Source: Mariprofundaceae bacterium
GTDB lineage: Bacteria > Pseudomonadota > Zetaproteobacteria > Mariprofundales > Mariprofundaceae
Assembly (NCBI GenBank): GCA_030950835.1
Contig: JAUZQU010000156.1
Location: forward strand, 1 to 7,387
Reading direction: 5' to 3'
Length of the DNA: 7,387 bases
The translations under genes and the position numbers were made by a program. Shown in pieces: positions 1-5,158 of this stretch. The first letter of the stretch is position 1; each line of letters opens with the position of its first letter. The notes under the pieces were generated by a model, which worked only from the letters and a program-made list of their open reading frames with translations, was not told the origin of the DNA and searched no databases.

Positions 1-536
1 AATGCGCCTGTGGCAGCTACTACAGAACCACTAGAGCCTTTTTCATAATCACCAGTAGAGCGAATGCTACCTTCCCAACCCACTGTAACATTGTCCCAAT
101 TATACCCAATACCATAACCAAGCAAAGTTCCGCTATAGTCTTTTGAGAGTGCATCAGTAGTGCCATTAAAAAAGATTGCTGAACCATCCAATGTTTCACT
201 ATAAAAGCCTAAACCACCATAATAAGTAAAACCTAAGCCATTTTGTCCAGTTTTTACCAACACATCAAAGCCATCCAAATCATAAGAGAAACTACCAACA
301 CTATTAGAGGTATTGAACTTGGTGAAGTAATAATGTCCGCCTACAGAAATGAAGTCTGTGACATCATAATCAGCAACATAGGCGAAACCTACAAAGTCTA
401 CACTTGTTCCAGTAGATGGTACCATAGATATAGCATACGTACCCAAACCAACACTACCACGCCCTTCTTCTGCCACAGCAGATGTTGCAAACATGCCTAC
501 TAACAATGCAGACACGATCAAAATTGTTTTTTTCAT
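1..536 (-). CDS. Outer-membrane beta-barrel protein, partial (3' end beyond left edge)
   Basis: Seen: translation of the minus strand from the ATG at 536-534 stays open for 178 codons to the window edge, so the C-terminus is missing. Residues 1-22 form a classic Sec signal peptide: MKK, then a hydrophobic core, ending in Ala-Val-Ala before Glu-Glu, which suits signal peptidase I cleavage after residue 22. The mature part is rich in Gly, Tyr, Phe, Ser and Thr, and polar and hydrophobic residues alternate as in short transmembrane beta-strands (for example residues 46-56, 64-73, 99-113 and 135-155). No Cys is present. A good Shine-Dalgarno (AGAGGAG at 551-545, 8-base spacing) fixes the start. 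Inference: an exported protein that folds as a small outer-membrane barrel of the general OmpA/OmpW-like type; its ligand or role cannot be told. It is transcribed divergently from the GST gene, from a promoter with a C-run in the spacer. Confident of the fold class, not of the family. Confidence 0.82.
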   Translation of the reverse strand, partial: MKKTILIVSALLVGMFATSAVAEEGRGSVGLGTYAISMVPSTGTSVDFVGFAYVADYDVTDFISVGGHYYFTKFNTSNSVGSFSYDLDGFDVLVKTGQNGLGFTYYGGLGFYSETLDGSAIFFNGTTDALSKDYSGTLLGYGIGYNWDNVTVGWEGSIRSTGDYEKGSSGSVVAATGA

Positions 537-544
537 TGAAAAAA

Positions 545-551
545 CTCCTCT
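545..551 (-). promoter_or_regulatory. Ribosome binding site of the beta-barrel gene
   Basis: On the minus strand AGAGGAG (551 to 545) lies 8 bases before the ATG at 536. It is a strong match to the anti-Shine-Dalgarno sequence and supports this start codon, which is also directly followed by the signal peptide. Confidence 0.8.
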
Positions 552-573
552 ATTTTTATTTTTTACGAACGGC

Positions 574-600
574 ATCATAGTTGCTGGGGGGGGTAGTCAA
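574..600 (-). promoter_or_regulatory. Sigma-70-type promoter with a C8 tract in its spacer
   Basis: Reading the minus strand, TTGACT (600 to 595, 5 of 6 matches to the -35 consensus) and TATGAT (579 to 574, 5 of 6 matches to the -10 consensus) are separated by 15 bases. The spacer holds eight consecutive C. The predicted transcript would start near 567 and give a 5' leader of about 30 bases with the Shine-Dalgarno at 551-545. The 15-base spacer is two short of the 17-base optimum, so the promoter as sequenced should be weak, and gain of one or two C would strengthen it. The element matches are read directly; activity is inferred. Confidence 0.6.
586..593. repeat. Homopolymer G8 (plus) / C8 (minus)
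   Basis: Eight G in a row on the plus strand, inside the only gap between the divergent beta-barrel and GST genes and between the -35 and -10 elements of the beta-barrel promoter. G/C mononucleotide runs of this kind slip during replication. At eight units the run is at the short end of tracts known to vary in other bacteria. Confidence 0.9.
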
Positions 601-609
601 TGTTTCACC

Positions 610-638
610 CTGACACTTGCAGCACATCCAGCTAAGAT
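610..638 (+). promoter_or_regulatory. Sigma-70-type promoter of the GST gene, probably near-leaderless
   Basis: CTGACA at 610-615 (5 of 6 matches to -35) and TAAGAT at 633-638 (4 of 6 matches to -10) are separated by exactly 17 bases. Transcription would begin about 644-647, only 0-4 bases before the ATG at 648. The GST gene has no recognisable Shine-Dalgarno, which fits a leaderless or nearly leaderless mRNA. This promoter and the divergent one have their -35 boxes 9 bases apart. The prediction rests on consensus matching only. Confidence 0.45.
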
Positions 639-647
639 TCGCTGCCT

Positions 648-1271
648 ATGTCTTCAAAACTTCCCCTTTTATATTCTTTTCGCCGTTGCCCCTATGCTAT
701 TCGGGCGCGTTTAGCCCTACATATTGCAGACATTACGTTTGAAACACATGAAGTGGATTTAAAGCATAAACCTGTATCTTTATTACAAGCTTCGCCCAAA
801 GGCACCGTGCCTGTATTGTGTTTGCATGATGGTAGCGTGTTGGATGAAAGCTTGGATATGATGTTGTGGGCTTTGGGTAAAAACGACCCGCAAGCTTGGT
901 TAAACGCAGACGAAGACATCACCAAACAACTCATTCAAGAAAATGACAGCAGCTTCAAATATGCTTTGGACCGCTACAAATATGCCATCCGTTTCCCCGA
1001 GAAAAGCATGCAAGACTACCGTCAACAAGCCGAAGTTTTCCTCAAAAAGCTTAGCCAACATGTACAACAAACCCCTTACCTGCTTGGCAAACAACCACGT
1101 TTGGCAGATATGGCGATTTGCCCTTTTGTGCGTCAGTGTGCCTTTGTGGATAAAACATGGTTTGACAAGACATACCCCACTTTAAATCTCTGGCTAAACA
1201 ACATCATCAAAGGTGATTTGTTTCAGCAAGTCATGCAAAAGAAAAAACCTGCTGCTGAAAACATCACATAA
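648..1271 (+). CDS. Glutathione S-transferase family protein (CPYA type)
   Basis: A 207-residue protein of normal length for a bacterial GST. Residues 5-75 form the thioredoxin-like N-terminal domain: the strand LLYS leads into RRCPYAIRAR with Cys14 at the N-end of helix 1, the usual position of the reactive residue in Cys-type GSTs and GrxB-like proteins. The site is monothiol (CPYA, not CPYC). KGTVPVL carries the cis-proline (Pro55) expected to contact the glutathione backbone, and DESLD (66-70) provides the Glu-Ser pair that binds the gamma-glutamyl group. Residues 85-200 are the all-helical C-terminal domain; LADMAICPF (152-160) includes the conserved buried Asp154 of the folding motif. 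Known for the family: glutathione-dependent thiol transfer, conjugation or deglutathionylation in the cytoplasm. The substrate is unknown. The ATG at 648 is the first after an in-frame stop at 633; no Shine-Dalgarno is evident. A co-oriented symporter gene follows after 57 bases. Confidence 0.9.
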   Translation: MSSKLPLLYSFRRCPYAIRARLALHIADITFETHEVDLKHKPVSLLQASPKGTVPVLCLHDGSVLDESLDMMLWALGKNDPQAWLNADEDITKQLIQENDSSFKYALDRYKYAIRFPEKSMQDYRQQAEVFLKKLSQHVQQTPYLLGKQPRLADMAICPFVRQCAFVDKTWFDKTYPTLNLWLNNIIKGDLFQQVMQKKKPAAENIT

Positions 1272-1314
1272 AATAAGTTCTCGTCCACGCCGATTACAGC
1301 TAACATAGCGCAAC

Positions 1315-1320
1315 AGGAGA
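1315..1320 (+). promoter_or_regulatory. Ribosome binding site of the symporter gene
   Basis: AGGAGA at 1315-1320 stands 8 bases before the ATG at 1329. It fixes the start of the symporter gene and contrasts with the lack of such a site before the GST gene just upstream. Confidence 0.8.
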
Positions 1321-1328
1321 CATCACCT

Positions 1329-2792
1329 ATGCAGCATATTTCAACCATCGACTTCGCCATTATCATCATTTATATCTTACTGAGCACCGCATTTGGTGCT
1401 TATTTCGTCAAACGCAGCAACAGTATGCAGGGTTTCACACTCGCTGGAAAAACAATTCCCGGTTGGGCGATTGGTTTATCTTTATTGGCAACTTATTTAA
1501 GCAGCATCAGTTTCTTAGCCAACCCTGGTAAAGCTTATGCCTCAGACTGGCGACCTTTTGTCTTTTCACTCACCTTACCCATCGCTATTTGGATTGCTGC
1601 CAAATGGTTTATCCCCTTGTATCGCAAACACGTCAAAACCAGCGCTTATGAATATTTAGAGCAGCGTTTTTCACTTTGGGCAAGGTTATACATGGGCACT
1701 GCTTACATGTTATTACAAGTCGGGCGTTTTGCGGTGGTCTTATATTTAACGGCGTTGGCATTGGCAGCACTATTGGAAGTCAACATCAGCATATTGATTC
1801 TTGCACTGGGGTTTTTAACCATTATTTACACTTTATTGGGTGGTTTCGCCGCCGTAATCTGGACCGATGTCGTGCAATCCATTGTTTTGCTCTTGGGCGG
1901 GCTGCTGTGTTTATTTTTGTTGCTTCATGACATGCCCGGAGGCTGGGAGCAACTGCAAACCACTGCCAACCAACATGATAAATTTGCTTTGGGTGCAACG
2001 GATTTTGATTTGGTCATTCAAGGGTTTTGGGTCATTTTCATCTTTGGTATTGTGGAAAATCTCAAAAATTTCTCGGTGGATCAGAATTATATCCAACGTT
2101 TCCTCTCTGCCCCCAGCGATGCCCAAGCCAAACAATCTTTATGGTTAGGTGGTTTGTTGTATATCCCTGTTTCCGCTCTATTTTTCATGATTGGCACAGC
2201 ATTATTTGTCTATTATTTGAATGTTCCCGCAGACAGCTTACCCAGCAAAGCTGACCAAATATTCCCTTATTTCATCGTGCATGAATTACCTGCAGGTGTG
2301 GTTGGCATTGTGATTGCAGCAGTTTTAGCAGCAGGCATGAGTACACTAGATTCCTCACTGAATAGCTCGGCTACCGTGTTCACCATTGATTTTTACAAAC
2401 GCCTCATCTGCCCCCAAGCCGATGATCAAACACAATTAAAAACTATCCGTATCAGCACGGCCATCATCGGCATCATTGCCACTTGTGCCAGCTTGCTCAT
2501 GATGAACGCCAAAACTGCTTTGGATGTTTGGTGGCAATTATCGGCCATCTTTGGTGGTGGTATGTTGGGTTTGTTTTTATCTGCAGTATTGATGCCAAAA
2601 CTACAGTCCCATCATGCTATGATAGCCACATTGCTTGGGCTGCTATTTGTGGCTTGGGCAAGTGCAAGTAAGTTCTGGTTTATTGATATGGATTGGGGTT
2701 TTGCTTTGCATACTATGATGATTGGCGTGGTTGGTACGTTGTTGATTATCAGCACATCTTTTGTCTTACAATATACATTCAAAAGAGGTTAA
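1329..2792 (+). CDS. Sodium:solute symporter (SSS/SLC5 family)
   Basis: A 487-residue inner-membrane protein with about 13 hydrophobic segments, roughly at 7-27, 45-65, 74-96, 122-150, 154-175, 178-200, 229-248, 272-298, 318-342, 374-393, 402-422, 428-447 and 458-480, as usual for the LeuT-fold SSS family. Diagnostic stretches are GFTLAGKTIPGWAIGLSLLA (35-54), GGFAAVIWTDVVQ (171-183), DQNYIQRFLSAPS (251-263) and, most telling, AAGMSTLDSSLNSSATVFTI (334-353). The last is the family signature in the segment whose Ser/Thr residues help form the sodium site (Na2). Known for the family: uptake of a sugar, amino acid, carboxylate, vitamin or similar solute driven by the sodium gradient. Nothing in the sequence or its neighbours identifies the substrate. 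The short N-terminus and lack of a signal peptide are normal. It may share a transcript with the GST gene; I saw no convincing promoter in the 57-base gap. It faces the isocitrate dehydrogenase gene convergently. Confidence 0.93.
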   Translation: MQHISTIDFAIIIIYILLSTAFGAYFVKRSNSMQGFTLAGKTIPGWAIGLSLLATYLSSISFLANPGKAYASDWRPFVFSLTLPIAIWIAAKWFIPLYRKHVKTSAYEYLEQRFSLWARLYMGTAYMLLQVGRFAVVLYLTALALAALLEVNISILILALGFLTIIYTLLGGFAAVIWTDVVQSIVLLLGGLLCLFLLLHDMPGGWEQLQTTANQHDKFALGATDFDLVIQGFWVIFIFGIVENLKNFSVDQNYIQRFLSAPSDAQAKQSLWLGGLLYIPVSALFFMIGTALFVYYLNVPADSLPSKADQIFPYFIVHELPAGVVGIVIAAVLAAGMSTLDSSLNSSATVFTIDFYKRLICPQADDQTQLKTIRISTAIIGIIATCASLLMMNAKTALDVWWQLSAIFGGGMLGLFLSAVLMPKLQSHHAMIATLLGLLFVAWASASKFWFIDMDWGFALHTMMIGVVGTLLIISTSFVLQYTFKRG

Positions 2793-2819
2793 AGCGGCAA
2801 TTTTTTCAACATAAGACCC

Positions 2820-2846
2820 AAAAAGTGAGGTCTCAAAAATGAGACC
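2820..2846 (-). terminator. Second hairpin downstream of isocitrate dehydrogenase, with T-run
   Basis: A perfect 7-bp stem (GGTCTCA at 2829-2835 with TGAGACC at 2840-2846) closes a 4-base loop. On the minus strand it is followed after four bases by TTTTT (2824-2820). It has no T-run on the plus-strand side, so it suits minus-strand transcripts better than the symporter mRNA. The 4-base gap before the T-run makes it a less than ideal intrinsic terminator. It could act as a backup terminator or a 3'-end stabiliser. Confidence 0.5.
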
Positions 2847-2861
2847 CCGCAAATAAAGCTT

Positions 2862-2893
2862 AAAAAGCGAAGAGGGTTGAATCATCAACCCTC
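2862..2893 (-). terminator. Probable intrinsic terminator of the isocitrate dehydrogenase operon
   Basis: A perfect 9-bp stem (GAGGGTTGA at 2872-2880 with TCAACCCTC at 2885-2893) closes a 4-base loop, beginning 22 bases after the isocitrate dehydrogenase stop on the minus strand. There it is followed by TTCGC and then TTTTT (2866-2862), a slightly interrupted T-tract. On the plus strand the hairpin is followed only by ATTTC, so plus-strand termination for the symporter is less convincing, although the same stem may help. Confidence 0.65.
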
Positions 2894-2915
2894 ATTTCAC
2901 CTTCAGCTCAATATG

Positions 2916-5144
2916 TTAAAGCGCCGCAATAGCTTGGTTAAATAAAGGGCTAGGGCGCATCGCTTGCTTTAACTTTTCAGCATCGGCATGAAAATAACCA
3001 CCCATATCCACAGCTTTACCCTGTGCTGCATTCAATTCAGCTAGAATGACCTCTTCTTGTGCCAACAACGTTTGCGCTAACGGTGTAAATCGTGCTTTTA
3101 AATCGACATCTTCATCTTGTTGGCTCAAAGCATCTGCCCAATACATGCTCAAATAAAAGTGACTACCACGATTATCCAACTCCCCTACTTTACGCGAAGG
3201 CGACTTGTTTTCCTGCAAAAACTTACCATTGGCTTGATGTAAAGCCGCTGCCAACACTGCAGCTTTAGCATTGTCCGTTTTCACCGCCAAATCTTCAAGA
3301 GAAACAGCCAAAGCCAAGAACTCACCCAAAGAATCCCACCTTAAATGCCCTTCTTTTGCAAACTGTTGCACATGTTTAGGCGCAGAGCCACCCGCTCCTG
3401 TCTCAAACAGACCACCACCAGCCAACAAAGGGACGATAGACAGCATTTTAGCACTTGTGCCTAACTCTAAAATCGGGAATAAATCGGTTAAATAATCACG
3501 CAACACATTACCCGTCACCGAAATCGTATCGCTGCCTTCTTTGACCCTAAGTAAAGCATGGTCAATCGCTTGCTGCGGCGACATAATTTGAATATCCAAA
3601 GCAGATATATCAAAATCTTTCAAATATGTATGCACTTTCTGAATCAAGTTCGCATCATGCGCACGCTGTTCATCCAACCAAAATATCGCTGGATTTCCAG
3701 TAGCTTGGGCACGACTTACCGCTAATTTCACCCAATCTCGAATCGGTGCATCCTTGGTTTGACACATGCGCCAAATATCACCTTGCTCCACCTGATGTTC
3801 TAAAAATACTTGTCCGTTCTCATCGAGCACACGTACAGTTCCCGAAGCTGGAATCTCAAATGTTTTATCATGTGAGCCATATTCTTCTGCTTTTTGTGCC
3901 ATCAAACCCACATTGGCGACATTACCCATCGTTTGAGGGTCAAAAGCACCATATTGCTGACAAAATTGAACCGTTTTTTGATAAATGCCTGCATAACAAC
4001 GATCAGGAATCATGGCTTTCATGTCATGCAATTGTCCGTCATCACCCCACATTTTACCCGAACTGCGAATCGCAGCAGGCATAGATGCATCAATAATAAC
4101 ATCACTAGGCACATGTAAGTTGGTAATACCTTTATCCGAATCCACCATCGCCAAAGCAGGTTGTTTAACATACACCGCTTGAATATCCGCTTCTATGGCT
4201 TGGCGTTGTGCAGCATCCAGCGCACTGATTTTAGCATACACATCACCCAAACCATTACGCGCATCTACACCAAGTTCAGCAAACACTTCTGCATGTTTTT
4301 CAAACACATCCTTAAAATATACCGTCACCGCATGACCAAACATAATCGGGTCTGAGACTTTCATCATCGTGGCTTTTAGATGCAAAGATAACAACACATC
4401 TTGCGCTTTTGCATCCTCAATTTGAGCCGTGAAAAAAGCACGCAACGCTTGGCAAGACATCACTGCTGCATCCATCACTTCACCCTGCAATAAACTCACC
4501 TTATCTTTTAAAACAATCACTTGCCCATCACTAGAAGTCAGCTCAATGCAAACATCCCTAGCTTGCTGCATCACTACAGACAGCTCACTGCCATAAAAGT
4601 CACCATCTTCCATCGATGCCACATGGCTCAAAGAATCACTGCTCCAAGCACCCATGCTATGCGGATGGTCTCGGGCATATTGTTTGACTGCATCCGCAAC
4701 CCGTCTATCTGAATTCCCTTCTCTAAGCACAGGGTTTACCGCGCTGCCTAACACCTTGGCATAACGTGTTTGAATGTCTTTATCTGCATCACTTGTACAC
4801 TCAGCAGGATAATCAGGCACGGCATAACCTTGGCTTTGCAACTCACTTATCGCTGCTTGTAACTGCGGCAATGAAGCGCTGATATTAGGCAGCTTAATGA
4901 TGTTGGCTTCTGCTTTTTTCGCCAACACACCTAACTCTGCTAACGCATCACTATGTTGCTGGTTTGCCTCTAAAAAATCAGGAAACGTAGCCAAGATACG
5001 CGAAGCCAAAGAAATATCTTTCACTTGCACTTCTATCTCTGCTGCCTGCGTAAAAGCCTGCACAATCGGCAAGAAAGAATACGTCGCCAAGGCTGGCGCT
5101 TCATCGGTTTTGCTATAAATAATCATGGGGTTATCACTGCTCAT
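2916..5144 (-). CDS. icd: Isocitrate dehydrogenase, NADP-dependent, monomeric type
   Basis: A 742-residue cytoplasmic enzyme converting isocitrate and NADP+ to 2-oxoglutarate, CO2 and NADPH in the TCA cycle. Length and motifs match the single-chain IDH family (about 740 residues), not the dimeric 45-kDa type. Visible motifs: TDEAPALATYS (13-23), KLPNISAS (84-91), GSAVNPVLREGNSDRR (133-148), HLKATMMKVSDPIMFG (255-270), DASMP (352-356), EEYGSHDKTF (420-429), TGNVLRDYLTDLFP (544-557), GGGLFETGAGGSAPKHVQQF (576-595) and DNRGSHFYL (657-665). From memory of the Azotobacter vinelandii enzyme, its catalytic residues correspond with a +2 offset: Ser134, Asn137, Arg141 and Arg147 (substrate), Lys257, Tyr422, Asp352/Asp550/Asp554 (metal), and His591, Arg602 and Arg651 (NADP). 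All are present. The ATG at 5144 is chosen, 10 bases from AGGA; an in-frame TTG at 5147 sits 7 bases from it and is the alternative. It is the last gene after two kinase genes, with a 12-base gap. Confidence 0.97.
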   Translation of the reverse strand: MSSDNPMIIYSKTDEAPALATYSFLPIVQAFTQAAEIEVQVKDISLASRILATFPDFLEANQQHSDALAELGVLAKKAEANIIKLPNISASLPQLQAAISELQSQGYAVPDYPAECTSDADKDIQTRYAKVLGSAVNPVLREGNSDRRVADAVKQYARDHPHSMGAWSSDSLSHVASMEDGDFYGSELSVVMQQARDVCIELTSSDGQVIVLKDKVSLLQGEVMDAAVMSCQALRAFFTAQIEDAKAQDVLLSLHLKATMMKVSDPIMFGHAVTVYFKDVFEKHAEVFAELGVDARNGLGDVYAKISALDAAQRQAIEADIQAVYVKQPALAMVDSDKGITNLHVPSDVIIDASMPAAIRSSGKMWGDDGQLHDMKAMIPDRCYAGIYQKTVQFCQQYGAFDPQTMGNVANVGLMAQKAEEYGSHDKTFEIPASGTVRVLDENGQVFLEHQVEQGDIWRMCQTKDAPIRDWVKLAVSRAQATGNPAIFWLDEQRAHDANLIQKVHTYLKDFDISALDIQIMSPQQAIDHALLRVKEGSDTISVTGNVLRDYLTDLFPILELGTSAKMLSIVPLLAGGGLFETGAGGSAPKHVQQFAKEGHLRWDSLGEFLALAVSLEDLAVKTDNAKAAVLAAALHQANGKFLQENKSPSRKVGELDNRGSHFYLSMYWADALSQQDEDVDLKARFTPLAQTLLAQEEVILAELNAAQGKAVDMGGYFHADAEKLKQAMRPSPLFNQAIAAL

Positions 5145-5154
5145 CAATCATCAT

Positions 5155-5158
5155 TCCT
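5155..5158 (-). promoter_or_regulatory. Shine-Dalgarno of icd embedded in the upstream stop codon
   Basis: On the minus strand the hybrid kinase ends with TAG (5159-5157) and the sequence reads TAGGA, so the AGGA core (5158-5155) shares two bases with that stop codon. It lies 10 bases from the icd ATG and 7 from the in-frame TTG. The layout favours ribosome reinitiation or coupling from the kinase gene. Confidence 0.65.

Noticed and set aside
243..503. Plus-strand open frame of 86 codons opposite the barrel gene
   Set aside because: It is an antisense shadow; the minus strand here has a continuous signal-peptide-bearing barrel protein with a strong Shine-Dalgarno.
493..714. Plus-strand open frame of 73 codons across the divergent intergenic region
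   Set aside because: It runs antisense through the signal peptide of the barrel gene, across both promoters and the G-run, and into the GST gene in a different frame. It has no ribosome site or recognisable protein features.
1278..1306. Possible promoter for the symporter (TAACAT at 1301-1306)
   Set aside because: The matching -35 position at 17-base spacing (TTCTCG) is poor, so co-transcription with the GST gene is the simpler reading.
3746..4084. Plus-strand open frame of 112 codons inside icd
   Set aside because: It lies fully antisense to highly conserved isocitrate dehydrogenase motifs and has no recognisable features of its own.
5149..5154. Two ATG codons (5154 and 5151) between the kinase stop and the icd start
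   Set aside because: They are in a different frame from icd and reach a stop within a few codons. They are also too close to AGGA to be good starts; a tiny leader peptide is possible but unsupported.
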